Positions 1-11,672 of a stretch of 64,000 nucleotides of DNA are shown here, one piece after another; the first letter of the stretch is position 1; the number at the start of each line of letters is the position of its first letter. Both the position numbers and the translations under genes were made by a program. The notes under the pieces are model-generated. The model made no database searches. It worked only from the letters and a program-made list of their open reading frames with translations, and was not told where the DNA came from. This DNA comes from Aurifilum marmelostoma (Eukaryota; Ascomycota; Sordariomycetes; Diaporthales; Cryphonectriaceae), in assembly GCA_027559495.1 (NCBI GenBank), contig JAMXSV010000017.1:2046001-2110000 (forward strand), given 5' to 3'.

Positions 1-34
1 AATAATTATAGATCTTTGTTCAGCATAAAACACA

Positions 35-1112
35 ATGTCTCGAAGAGCCAGTTCCTCCTTGAACGACAAAAAGGCCCGGCCAGGCAAGAACTGCGGTCAT
101 GAAATAGAGATAGAAGACCGAAGGCGTTTGTCGAAGCAGGTAAGAATTACTTCAAATACATGTACTGCCTCGATCAGATATGCTGACTATTACGCAGCCT
201 TTCCAGCGACTTGGAAACATCTTGAGCCTGGCCCACCTCATCACGGAAAGCAACATCAAAGCCTACGTCCAGCCATGCGTCCTCTTCGCAATGCTTAGTA
301 TTGCTTCCGGCAAGGTGACCAACTGCGACGATACGGACACAAGCCATTCGAGCCTAGTATGCCTGATCAAGGCATTTCCTCCCGTCACTTTATATATGTG
401 GCTCTATGTGTTCCACTTCGATCTTAGCAACCAGAAAGCACCAGAGTCCATCGAGGAGGACCGCATGAACAAACCATGGCGCGCTATCCCCTCAGGCCGG
501 CTGACGGTCGAAGACGCTGAGCGATGGTACCTGGTTGCCACAGCCATGCTGCTCGTAGCCACAGGGGGCTGGCTGGGCGGCTTCCCCGAAGCATTGGCTT
601 TCATGGCCGAGACATGGGTGTACGACTCTGCTGCTGGCGCGAGCTCCTGGTGGGCCAAGAACATTATCAACGCGCTTTTCTACTCGACGGGCCAGCTGGG
701 CGCCACGCGTGTGGCAGCTCAATTTGGCCTGGGATGCGAGATTACCCGGTCTGGACTCGAGTGGTGCGCTCTGCTCTGTCTCATGACCTTGACGACGGTA
801 CAGATCCAGGACCTGAGAGACCAGGAGGGCGATGGCGCCCGTGGAAGGAAGACTATGCCGCTGGCGATCGGCGACGGGCCCTGTCGCTGGCTCACGGCTT
901 TCTCCATTATGTTCTGGTCTGTTGCATGCCCCTTCTATTGGGCCGGGATCAGCATCAGCGCTGCCTACGTACCGCCAGTCCTGGTGGGCAGCATTGTAGC
1001 AGCCAGAGTTCTGGGTCGCAGGAGTGTGGCGGATGATCGCAAGAGTTTCCACTACCATACCTTGGTGTGGTTGCCAGTCCTGTACTCAGTCCCCCTGCTA
1101 AGCAAGTTTTAG
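35..1112 (+). CDS. UbiA-type membrane prenyltransferase / terpene cyclase
   Basis: Two exons, 35-139 and 198-1112, joined in phase 0 over a 58-nt intron with a GTAAGA donor, a TGCTGAC branch site and a GCAG acceptor; product 339 aa. The family (UbiA) are integral membrane enzymes that use two Asp-rich motifs to bind Mg2+ and an isoprenyl diphosphate. Here the first motif region reads FDLSNQ...EEDRMNKPWR (residues about 109-130) and the second DLRDQEGD (about 240-247), followed by GRKTMPL. Several hydrophobic helices surround them. The pattern resembles fungal UbiA-like enzymes, including the fumagillin-type membrane terpene cyclase; cyclase versus aromatic prenyltransferase cannot be decided by eye. 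The charged first 35 residues come from an exon only 34 nt from the window edge, so an earlier start is possible. It converges on the P450 downstream. Confidence 0.85.
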
Positions 1113-1963
1113 CTTTTCTCCTCCCATCTACAAAGGGGCTATTGTTCAATTTTGCGGTGGAGCTCAAGGAGGATTGGGAACCCTACTAAGATGAGCAACA
1201 TGGAATCATTGATATGGAAAAACGTGTACGGCTAGTGTAAGATTAGGAATCCAATCGTATCGAAGACGACATGGCAATACTGCAGTGATTGAGCAATCAT
1301 GTGACGAGATAGGCGTTCTGAGCGAGAACCCACTGCGGGTCTGAAAAACAAGGGGCCCGGAAGAGGAAGGAGAGGGGGGGGAGGGGCGGGGTGGGCGATG
1401 GGATCGTATCTTACTACAAATTCAGTACCCCTTTGTCTCTCAAACCCTCTAGGGTCCTAAGGTTCATACATGACTAGATCGAAAGGTTCGAATATCTCCT
1501 TACATCATTGTGGAGGCTGCCATGTGTGAACAATAGGCTCATGTATCAGATGATCGAGGGCTAGGTGAGAGCCCCGAGTGGTATGTAGGCATGAGGTACA
1601 AGTCTGAGCAGAAAATTGCCTGCCCGACAAATTGAGATCGATCACTGCAGATGTCAATCTGCAAGTATCGGACGGGCCGTTTAGATTGCAGGATGTCCGT
1701 TTCACTGTAACATGTACACGAAAAGTATAATACCCACGTTTGATACTACATTACTCAATGCCTGTTGGTTGCCTGCCTTGAGTGTTCTGATTTTTGAGCA
1801 GCTATACAATATTACAAAGGCTGCCCTAGGACTTTGACACATTACATGCAAGATTTCTGCGCAATAATCACTGCGTACAAATAAATAAAATAAAAAACAC
1901 GAAGGAGAACAACTTCAAACTTAAGACTGGTCTTGTTTCGTATGTTGCATCCCGCTCCCAATC
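1113..1963. other. Intergenic, convergent 3' flanks
   Basis: Lies between the 3' ends of the UbiA-type gene and the P450. It holds a G-rich tract near 1371-1397 and an A-rich AAATAAATAAAATAAA stretch near 1880 that could serve as a polyadenylation region. I see no gene. Confidence 0.6.
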
Positions 1964-3883
1964 CTACCAAAGTCTCTTCCAGCGAACCTTCATGTCTCGA
2001 TCGGGTGGTATCCCTATGGCGCCGATATGTGATTCATCGTTTTGCGCTGGCCGATCAGATTTGAATCCATCCGGGTGTGTCCATTCCAGGAGTTCAATTT
2101 CAAATCTAGTAACGAGAGCAGCCAGTGTCATGAGGATTTCCTGCTTAGCGAAGACACGCCCGGGACAGATTGAAGTGCCGCCGCCTGTTAAGGTTTCGTT
2201 CAGCTTCTAGCGCCACTACGCAAAGCAAAGATGCTGATTGGGTGTACTTACCAAACGGGAAGAAGGAACTGGTTCGCCCGGCCATCGTGAACTCCGGTTT
2301 TCCCCCGTCATATTTTAAGTTCCGGCCAGCCCAGAACTCGGTCGCGGGATGCTCTGGAGAGCCCCATACTGCCTCGTTATATTGGCCAATCTGACTTGGT
2401 GCTTGAATCAGGGAACCGGCGGTCAGCTGGTATCCATCCAGGGTGATGGGCTGGGTGACCTCTCGTGTAACATTAATGGATACGTGCAGACGGAGGGTCT
2501 CTATGTATACGGATTGCAACAGAGGCATCGCGAGCAGCTTCTGGGCGTTGAAGGAACGCTCTCCGGTGGCGGGGTCGACCGAGCTCGCGGCCAGACATTC
2601 CTCGCGCACAGCTTGATACAACTTTGGATCTGCGATCAACTCCATCATGGCCCATGTAGACATGGGGACGGAATTCGCATTGGTACTGTCGAAGAAGAAC
2701 TTGTCAATTCTTTATGCCACGGAAGAAGGAGGCGAGGACGGGGAGACCAACCCAAAGATGAAAGTCGCAGCCATACCAGCCGTCGTTTCAGGCGACAAAT
2801 GGTTCGTTGCCCACTTTAAAAGTTCGCGAGCCATTCTGGAACCAAAGCGTGGATCCCACTCTTCTGCGGCATCAAGGTTATCCCAATCAAGCTCGCTCAC
2901 GGCGGCATCGACATAACGCCGACACATGGCATGAAACTCTCGACGAATGTTCCAGGGTGCCGGGTTCATCCACCTCGGGAGCCCCCACATGAGCTGGGGC
3001 GCGAGGCGGGCAAACTCCCACTTTTCGTACAAACTCAGCCTTGTGGTCCCCAATTTGCTCTTATTAGACAGATGCAGTACTTACCATGACAGGCCAAAAT
3101 CCTGGGTTCAGGTCGACAATTTGCGATCCCATCAGGGCCACGAGGGCCGCCTCGGCCATCTCGCTCTCGAAAAACCGGCTCAGGCTCAGCTCTATCCATT
3201 CACCCAGGGGCTGCCTGGCGAGGCGCTCCGAGAAGAGCTCGAAGTACGTATCCGCCAGGTGGTTGGAGTGTCTAGCGCTCTGGAGAAACTCCGAGTACAC
3301 GTGATGCTGGCCGTGCCAGAGTCGCGGCTGGCCGGGCTTGACATCGTGGCCCGGCACGGGATTCTTAGACCGCCCAGACTTGTCCTGCTCGAATTTGGCC
3401 AGTTCGTTCGCGTTCGCGCCCCAGACATTGCGCATGACCTCGAGGAAGAAGGTGTCCGGGCTGATGCTGTGTGAGGGCTGATTGATGAGCCGGATATTCT
3501 TCTCGCCCGATACCATATAGATTTTCTTGGGACCCAGGCGAAACTTAACGATCGGGCTGTTCCGTTGCGCATGGCTATTAATATTCTCGGTCAATATAGT
3601 CCTTTTCTTGTTTCTCAAAGAAACCTTCCTAGTAGATTGCTGGGTGCTAGGCCTACGCGACTCGTTGGATAAACTCGTGCATACCAGTCATGTACTGGTA
3701 TGTATTGGATATAATTGGAATCGCCCCATTCAGCGATGGAGGCTCTTTTGAATCGCCATTGCTGAATTTCCTCAGAATAAGGACGGCGGACAGCAGACAC
3801 ACGGCCAGTATGAGTCGGGATGCCAGGGGAGCTGTCGCCTCGAGCGGATGAGCTCCGAGATGAGCCTCCAATGAGGTTCCCAT
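1964..3883 (-). CDS. Cytochrome P450 monooxygenase, five exons
   Basis: Exons 3883-3657, 3574-3085, 3020-2748, 2699-2252 and 2184-1964 join in frame to 552 aa. An N-terminal hydrophobic anchor (about residues 21-40) is followed by a proline-rich turn, as in microsomal P450s on the ER. The I-helix region reads FDSTNANSVP (333-342) instead of the common AGxxT. The ExxR motif is ETLR (397-400). The haem loop FPFGGGTSICPGR is formed across the last splice junction, with Cys486 as thiolate ligand. The PATEFWAGR segment and the I-helix are typical of the fungal CYP7/CYP8-like group (from memory). It faces the UbiA-type gene tail to tail, which suggests, but does not prove, oxidation of its terpenoid product. 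Splice sites for introns 2 (64 nt) and 3 (48 nt) were chosen by phase and fit to the family. Confidence 0.9.
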
Positions 3884-4054
3884 CGGATCCAAGACAAATC
3901 ACCAACAGTTGAGTTGTCCAATGGAGGAAATGTCAATGCAGACAGAATGGCGGGGTCTCCTCAGGGGCCTGTAACCTAATGACAGTCGAAGCAAAACGAG
4001 GATCTGAGTCTGTCTTTATTGACCTCCCTCCGGGTCGAAACTAAATTGCTGCTG

Positions 4055-4062
4055 CTTTATAG
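4055..4062 (-). promoter_or_regulatory. Possible TATA box of the P450 gene
   Basis: CTATAAAG on the minus strand, about 175 bp upstream of the P450 ATG at 3883. Position and sequence fit a TATA element, but nothing else confirms it. Confidence 0.35.
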
Positions 4063-4748
4063 ATGAGCGACCATATACTCGCATCCTATTCAGATTCGGA
4101 TGTCCAACCACATTATAGACAATGTGAGACGCACTCTGTCCGTCAAATGCTGATCTGTTTCCTTCTGTAGCTGTTCCATCGCTGAATGTTGAACATGCAG
4201 CGCCATCCTCCTTCTCCGCTTAGCCCCACATGCTGTACCGTGTACATGTTGTCAACCAGAGATTGAGCGTTGACTCTAGTACCTTGTACATATGATATCC
4301 GTGGCTCATTGGATAAATGGAATGTACTAAAGTATTCTGTAGTGAAAGTCTTATACTGTGCAACCTTCAGACTGTACAGCGCCGAATGTCCGCGATCAAT
4401 CCTTCGTAAATCTCCCGAACTTGAAATCCTTGTACACGCTTTCCTTTTAAACTTTCGGTGTTTCTTCCTTCAAGACAGACGGGCGAAGCCACTCGGATTC
4501 TTCGCAGGTACATAACCGATATTTTATCGCATTTGAATGCCATTTTCCCGGAATCCATTTCGGCTACACCCTGGTCTAGTTCCGGTATTTACAGAATCTG
4601 GCTTGACTTACGTGAACAACACTCCTGAATCAGTCAAAAGGCAGGGTAAAGACGTTGGTTCAGGAGCTCGCGATCAGTCCATGTCGGACTTACATGGTCT
4701 GATTCTGGACATAGCTGTCGACGGGTGTAGCCAGATAGGTGCTATAAG

Positions 4749-4772
4749 CAGGCGCGCAGGCGCGCAGGCGCG
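4749..4772. repeat. Tandem 8-mer CAGGCGCG x3
   Basis: Three perfect head-to-tail copies of CAGGCGCG in intergenic DNA. No function is evident. Confidence 0.8.
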
Positions 4773-5243
4773 CAATCGCTCACGTCCACCTCCTTGGCCC
4801 ATTGAGACTTGACAATTCTCGGGCGCTTTTGAAGCCAGGAAGAGACAGAATTTGATGTTTACCTCGGCGAAAACGGTAGGTCAACTGCTACTTGATTTTG
4901 CAGGGCTACTGCAGTGTCATTGAGCCTGACACAACCCCTTGTAATTAAGCAATGCGCTGTAGTCCCTGCTGCTGGATCCTCTTTGCCAGCACTACAAAGG
5001 CCCTCCATTGCTTGTAGGCTCCTGCACAGTAGACTGGCCCGTGAACGAGTTCGCATCGTTGTCTACATATATCTATCTGAAAGAAAAGAGATCTAGTAAG
5101 TGTGTATGTCTATGTTAAATGAAGGGAAGCATGCGATAAAAGAAAATGCCGCTTCCCATCATGTCTTTCTATCTCCTCTTCGCCTTCTATACAGCTCTCG
5201 CAGCCGGCAATGATTCGGCCTTAGACCTTGCAGCTATCATTCT

Positions 5244-6934
5244 TCACGCATCGGACGTGTCGTTAGGACAAGGCAGAGAAGCTCGCGCAGTGACGAGCTG
5301 CTCCGAGTCTCGACGCTGCTGCTCACCGTACTCGCGCAGCTGGTCCCTCAAGGCGTACGACTGGTCCCTTGCGTGGTCTTGCAGATTTCTAAGGCTCGCA
5401 CGGCCATCCTTGTACTGCTGGTAGGTGCCAGTCAACAGTGCCGAGCCATATCGATACTGATGATACTCAGGCGTGCCATCCAACTCGGAGGGAGCAGCAT
5501 AATGAGCAAAGAACTCGACCCGATGGCCGTCCGTGGTGAATGTTCTGACCTGTGCGTGGCCAGGGGGGTCAGGTTGACCGACCAACGAAAGAGCCTGGTT
5601 TCGAGCGTAGACTAGAGCCGCTCCATTGTAGCTACTCTGAGCCGCTGCCTTTTGCATGCTCCCCCCAGGCCCTTTCCACTCTCCTGCCACATGCGGCAAT
5701 GCTAAGGAACGACTGTCCTCATTGTAAAGGACAGCGCCGCTGATCTGGCTATCGATGGGAAAAGGATGGAATGCATCCCGCTCAAGTCCCTGAACCCAGT
5801 CAGGCTGCGGCGCAGGCAGGTCATTATTGAAGCCGACATTCTTTGGCAACGCTGTCACTCTCCGGCTCCAGGATGATCGATAATTTTCGTCGTAATCCTC
5901 TTTCATCAGGTAGTTCGTGGTGTTGCCTCTTAAAGTAGCTTCGTCACCGGCAGCGCGGACTTTCGCGCAGTAGCTCTCGAAGGTAGACTCGGGGGGGGCT
6001 GATGCTCATACGGGGCCGGGCATGTTGTTCCTCGATCTCCTTAAGATTCACGGGTGGCTTCGATTGATGGGCCTGGAGAATCCCATTTCCTCGGAAATAG
6101 TTCATGAAATGTGATGGCATCGTGGAATTAGTCTGATCGCTTCTTGACCAAGCGTCTGAAGAATCCCGGTGTGTTGAGATCGATGCCGCCGTCTTGGGTT
6201 CCTGCACGATTCCCAGCTTATCCACTAGAGATAGGTTCGTCCGTGTGAGCCGCGCTGGTTTTCGTTGGTGTGGAGACACTTTATCCTCCTGATCCTCGGT
6301 CTCAGACTGGACAACCTCCGGTTTCTGCATAACATCAAGCGGTCAGTAAGGGTATTTTAGTCTACATGAAGTAGCGAGCATTGTACTTACCTGGTCCTTG
6401 ATGCCGGATTGTGTTTCGCCTTCTGGCGCTCTGGGCCGCTTTGACGGTGATGTACCAGGGTTTGATCCAAGGCGAGCCTTATGAGGAGTTGCCAGTGCAG
6501 CATCAACAGAGCCTCCAGAGCCTGTTGGTTGCTGCCGTGCTTGAGACCTTGCGCTGCGCCTCAAGATTCCTAGCCCCACCCAAATTAGCATACCCCATTC
6601 GCCTTGCGGAATATTACCGGTCGAGATGCTCACTCGTTTGCCTATTTGTTCGCAACAGTCTCTTTCTATTGGCAGTGACTGCTGAATTCTCGGCTGGTGC
6701 CTCATTGGGTATTCTCTTCCTGGGCGAGGCTGTTGTGCCTTGACCAGGTCGTTCCCCCACCGATGACTGAGCTCTTTGGTTTTGTGAAGGCTCTACGCAT
6801 AAGAAGTCGTTAATAGAAGCTTCTTCTAATGATAGGAAGGTCGTTAAAACTTTACCAACACCATTGCCAGGATTCTGTCCTTGTAAAGGCTCAGATGGAT
6901 GATGTTCCGAGCTGGAGAGCTGTCCTCTCATCAT
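5244..6934 (-). CDS. DUF7924-type fungal protein, frameshifted at a C8 run
   Basis: Exons 6934-6618, 6559-6391 and 6324-5244. The introns (58 and 66 nt) have good donors and TGCTAAT or CTGAC branch sites. The N-terminal 200 or so residues are basic and disordered. The C-terminal part (GEWKGPG, NGAALVYARNQ, TFTTDGH, FAHYAAPS, EYHQYRYG) matches a domain I recognise as DUF7924, abundant in Sordariomycetes and of unknown role. The frame breaks within a run of eight C (minus strand; 5991-5998). With seven C the reading passes directly from ...SISPP into ESTFESYCAKVRAAG and the conserved domain. I read this as a likely sequencing indel, though a real frameshift allele is possible. The first 100 residues may hide one more, in-frame 63-nt intron. 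Start: either of two adjacent ATGs at 6934 and 6931. Confidence 0.7.
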
Positions 6935-7727
6935 GACAGTCGTTCGAGGTCAAAAGACGGTGGAAGACCTATTCTTGTACTCGTACTCAATCTGTCGAAT
7001 ATGATGAATTACGCAAGGCCCGGCTTCATACAGCGAGGAGCAAGGCTTCGTCTCACCGTAGCACTGAAGCAGCGGTGATAGTCTCGCACAGGAAAGTGGC
7101 TGACTCCGGGATGGAGACATGAGCAGTCACATTCGAGGTATCTGCTTCAGGGCGGTGTGATCCAGACTTTGAGCTGACCAAGGTGTAATCCTAAGCAGCA
7201 GACACCCAGGGTCTGAGAAGGGTTCGCCGGAAGGAGGTGGGGCTATGGGACTGAGACTACCCTACATCAGTCTTTGTTCGTCATGTGAAAGGAAGGCCAT
7301 GTTTCTTTCAGTCTTGGACACCATTGACTGCCTCTGCACGTGCACAATAAAAGGCGAAAATAGATCTGGGTGACTGAAGTTGTACTGTCAAGGCTGAATA
7401 CGTTGCGGTACGGTGCAAGACGCGCCATGCAATGAACTCTAAGAGAGCGAGGCACTTTAGCCATGCGCTCATCATGAGTAGCGCTTCAAGGAATAAGGAT
7501 GTGCTATTTGCTTTATGCTAACTGGCAGAGGACAGGCGGTCAGGTAGTCAAGATAAGAACAAAGAAGAAACAAAGACAGCCTGGGAGGTAAAAAGGAGAA
7601 ACGCCCCAGGTGATTGAATGCACAAGAAATTGAGATAAAGAGAAATAGAGCAGAGCAGCATTTCAATTTACTGCAGATGCCATCACCTTGCCGATTCACC
7701 TCACAAGCATCCCAATGTCACAATCCC
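6935..7727. other. Intergenic
   Basis: Between the 5' end of the DUF7924 gene and the 3' end of the amidohydrolase gene. I see no coding signal; the short frames have neither motifs nor supporting splice sites. Confidence 0.5.
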
Positions 7728-9547
7728 TCAGCTGGCAACCTTGACCTCTTTCGCAATAGCTCGGTCGTATCTCAAAACACTCTGGCATAATACCTCGGCA
7801 CCCAAGGCGCAATCCTCAGGGCTTGTCCACTCTTCAGGATGATGGCTGACTCCGTTCCTGCTCGGGACAAAAATCATTGAGGTCGGACATCGTCTGCTCG
7901 CGTATACGCTATCGTGGCCAGCACCGCTGGTCATATCTCGGTACAAACCTTCATCGCCCAGGATGGACTGGGCTGCAGATCGCACCGCCGAGATACAATC
8001 CTGGTGGAAGAGGACAGCCGGGCTCACAAAGTCAGTGGTCCACTCAACAGAGAGAGGTAAGCGCTGCGGAGGAGCCGTGATCTCCTCTTGACCCTCCTCC
8101 TTCACAAATCCACCATCGGCCATGGTGGCGAAGTCGCGTTTCAGCTGAGCCTCGACGGATTCGACAGTCTTGTCTTCTGCTGCGCGGACGTCAAGGCTGA
8201 AGCGGACGTTGCCTGGCACGGTGTTGACACTGCCTGGAGAAAGAGAGAGGATGCCAGTCGATGCAAGAGCAGATTGTTTTGCTGCGACACGATTGGAATG
8301 GGTGATCATTCTGGAAGCGAGCAGGAGAGCGTCTGCGCGGGCTGAAAAAGGAGTCGTTCCAGTGTGCGAGGCTGAGAATGGAGAATAGTGATAAGAAGCA
8401 TAGTATCAGCAAGATGCTCAAGATTGGCAATTCTTAGGGAATTAGGAAAGGAGAGGGCGGACTTCGTACCTCTCCCCGCAACATCAATCGTAAACCATTT
8501 ATACGCCTGGACGCCTTGAACAACACCAATTTTCTGTCTCCCTGCCTCAAGTATAGGCCCCTGCTCAATGTGCAGCTCGAAATGAGCCGACATGGGATTG
8601 AAACGATAGCTTGCAGGGACACTGCCCAGGTAGCCGATGCGCTCGAGCTCGGACTTCACAGTCGCTGATCCTCCACCAACCTCCTGTAGATTATGTGCCC
8701 TCTCCAGAGCGATGTCTCCTGCCCACACGCCAGAAGAAACCATCGAGAGTGGAAACCTAGCGCCCTCCTCGCTGCGCCGTCCCACCGGTTGCTGTCAGCT
8801 TGCTCGATGTCTGCAAAGAGGACCTGAAGCGCCACATACTTTGTCCAGTTGACCACGCCTATCGGATGCTCTGTCTCAACCTGGTGATCCCGTAGCAGAT
8901 GCAGCATTTCTACACCGGCCAGAATACCCAGAATACCGTCATAGCGACCGGCAGCAGGCTGTGTATCGAGATGGGATCCGGCGTATATGGGTGCGACATC
9001 CTTTCGCCGGCCAGGGCGCACCGCAAATGTATTTCCCATGGCATCAACCGCGGTTTCGCAGCCCAGCAAGCGGGTCGTATCAACAAACCAGTCCCGTGCC
9101 TGCTTGTCCGCGTCTGATAAGGCAAGGCGAGCCATGCCCGTCTCAGTAGACGCACTGATATCATGATATTACAGGGTCCGAGTCAGCCATCGATGAGCAG
9201 TAGAGCAATGTTCTCGGCAGTGAATATAAAAGGAGCCAGCGATGAGAAGCCTGTCGCTGAAAAAGGAAAAGATGGATGGTAATTACTTGCCTTCCCCATC
9301 TCAGTCCTGTTCCGAAAGCACAGGTGTGGTGCAGCGTGTCCATCAGCCTGCTCTGATTGACCTTGATTGCCTGAAGATCGGCTTCTGTCATATCAGTCGT
9401 CTTCAGAAATGCAGGCTGGGTGCTGCTGAAACATCTCGGTGATGATGTCAAAGAGGCCGGCGCCAGGTTGCCTCGATAACTTCCCCGCCGCGGACACCAC
9501 AAACTGTGGGCAAGATGTGTACGTGTCGCGACCCAACGGTATAACAT
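7728..9547 (-). CDS. M20-family amidohydrolase (N-carbamoyl-amino-acid hydrolase / ureidopropionase type)
   Basis: Exons 9547-9287, 9141-8840, 8771-8470 and 8371-7728, 502 aa. The family hydrolyses amide bonds of N-carbamoyl amino acids, ureidopropionate or allantoate using a di-metal centre. Visible metal-site motifs are AGSHLDT (His144, Asp146), GRYDG (Asp155), NEEG (Glu189-Glu190, completed across a splice junction), GRASHTGTTPF and SGAGHDS; GVSHHPEEW is the usual C-terminal signature. Residues 1-50 are rich in Arg, Ser and Ala with almost no acidic residues (...SSPRCFSSTQ), which suggests a mitochondrial presequence; starting at the later ATG in DMTEADLQ would remove it. Intron 1 is the least certain: phase forces the acceptor just before ACGGGCATGG, giving a 145-nt intron. 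Substrate cannot be told from sequence alone. Confidence 0.88.
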
Positions 9548-10517
9548 ATTCAAATCCGTTATGAGAAACAGAAGACTCCAGAGGACTGTAACTGAATAAT
9601 AAGTGGTTTGGTAGCTCTTGTTTGTCCGACACCACCTCGATTGGCGTGTCGTGCACTAATGATCTTGGTTGTTACAGCAGATTGTCGCCCACTTTGAGTA
9701 GTAATGAACCCCGAGATCTTGCCGAACACTGCCGGTTATCATTATAATCACTGTATGCAGCAATAACCCTGACCCTAACTCAAGAAGGTTTATCACATTA
9801 CAACATTCGATTTGGGATAGCATTTTCTCATTCATGAGAAATCCCCGATATCTTTAGCAAAGAAACGTCTTAGACCCTCTAAACAAGTCTCAGCAGGTGG
9901 ATCACCCCTATATCAGTCTTGTGTATCTAGGTAAGGGTTGCTCGTGCCTTGATGCAATATCGGTCTTCTAAACCTTACATTTATTTATAGAACCCATCTA
10001 CAAGACCGAGCTCCACATTTGGAATCGCTCTCTCTGTTTTTTTCTTTTTCCTTTCTCTTTTGGTGACTTTGTATTTACTGTCATGCTCACAGGGCCTTGA
10101 AAGATATTGTAATCCGTGAATATCAACGGTAATTATCTGCTAACAATCGGAAGAGGTGCATAAAGTAACCGGACTCTGCCGTTGACTGACTTACACAACC
10201 ACCCGTCGCGGGCTTACAGCTACAGTACTATTGATCAACAAGGTTAGCCTCTGGCGCCGGCTACATCATCATTTCAGTTCAAAGGCCACCCTCCAAGGAC
10301 GAGTAGCCGTCATTCACATCGAGATGCTCATGACATCAGTGATGACACTGCATCCTTCAGTAATTGCTCGACTTGCACGACTATGAGTCTTCTGTGCCAT
10401 AAAAGAAGCCTTCTCTTCCGCCTACGAGCTGCAAGCTCGGGGTGCAATATTAATTACGGAAGAACTCCGTACTGGACAGCTGATACGGGCCTGCAAAATC
10501 ACTGTGTGATCATCAAA
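9548..10517. other. Intergenic, divergent promoters
   Basis: Shared upstream region of the amidohydrolase (minus) and the NTF2-like gene (plus). It contains a pyrimidine-rich stretch near 10028-10060 and no recognisable gene. Confidence 0.5.
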
Positions 10518-11284
10518 ATGGCGTCTACAAACCACTCATCCTCCTCTGCCGATTCTGGCAAGGTAAACTTCCCAACAGATGCCTCGCTTCCTGGGGAGCA
10601 TTTTGAAGTACGCCAGACGCACCCTGCCGGGGACTACAAACCAGATCCATTGAAATCCATCCCGTTATCGCCAGCACGACAAGCGCTACTTGACGACATC
10701 ATCGCGTTGTACGAGATGAAGCCCACCGTGGAGCGCGTGAAACGCTACACCCCTGACTGCGTCTACAACGACCAGTTCGTCTACGCCAACGACCGCTACA
10801 AGATGGCTGCGCAGTGGTTCGCCTTGCCGAAGCTGTTCGCGGGCGCCAAGAGCCACGGGTATCAGGTGGTAACAAACGATCGGGATTTGATCCAGTTCCG
10901 GCATGAAGAGGTCAGTCATTAAAAGCTGTAGAGCCTCCCTGCTAGGTGTTGACTTTGTATGTTTTTCACTCGCAGGAATGGACCTTCAAGGTCATCCCCA
11001 AGACGGCAGTCGTGAATGCTATCGTGAGCCTGTCTTTGGACCCGGCGACCATTGATAGTGATTTCATCCGTGTCAAGTACCACAAGGACCAGGCCAATGA
11101 GAAAGACTACTCCAATGAAGGGATCGGCGCTGCGATCAAGAAGTTCCAGACCGACAACGTACCGAAGCTGATGAACGCGCCTGAGCTTAAAGCCTTTGAA
11201 GCCGATAAGGACGCTGGAAAGGAGAAGAGGCGTGAGTACGGGAGTGGCAAACAACAAGGAGATGCTCCTGTCAAGAATCTGTAG
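10518..11284 (+). CDS. Conserved fungal NTF2/SnoaL-like protein
   Basis: Exons 10518-10910 and 10976-11284 join in phase 0 across a 65-nt intron (GTCAGT donor, CGCAG acceptor) to 233 aa. The ATG lies in a good context (AAAATGGC); the frame is open further upstream but without an ATG in such a context. Residues about 55-170 (LLDDIIALYEMKPTVERVKRY, VYNDQFVYAND, AAQWFALPKLF, EEEWTFKVIPK) have the helix-then-curved-sheet pattern of an NTF2/SnoaL-like fold. I recall close relatives annotated only as hypothetical in other Pezizomycotina. The last 60 residues are charged, lysine-rich and probably disordered. No signal peptide or membrane segment is seen. Function is unknown. Confidence 0.82.
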
Positions 11285-11672
11285 TCGATCAATCTCGGCA
11301 TAGCACACATGAGTTGAGAGACAGGAGTATATGTTATAATATCTAGATACGAGTGACAAATAGAACAAACATGACTTGGCATTCCTCCAGACGTGCCCAT
11401 TCTTTATTAATACCGCTCAACGGAGGATCTTATTCCGATCCATTTGTGTCTCCTCGTCAGTGAAATTTCAAGATGCCAACATGGAGTTTCCAGGTCGAGA
11501 GCCCATGAGCCTTTGAATAGCTCGCCTGAATTGCCATGCCACATACTTACCCCTACAATTGTTGGGGACTGCGGTATCTCATTAGCAACGCATGGCGCCA
11601 AGGCTGTTGTCGAATGCCTCAATGAACCCCATCACACACGGTGATGAACGGCGAAAAGATACCTAAATGCCT
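11285..11672. other. Intergenic, convergent 3' flanks
   Basis: Between the 3' ends of the NTF2-like and paraoxonase-like genes. Nothing recognisable. Confidence 0.5.

Larger units (their letters stand above)
3884..5243. other. Intergenic; P450 promoter side
   Basis: Upstream of the P450. On the minus strand a CTATAAAG box lies at 4055-4062, about 175 bp before the start codon. A tandem 8-mer (CAGGCGCG, three copies) sits at 4749-4772. Short reading frames here have no recognisable content. Confidence 0.5.
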
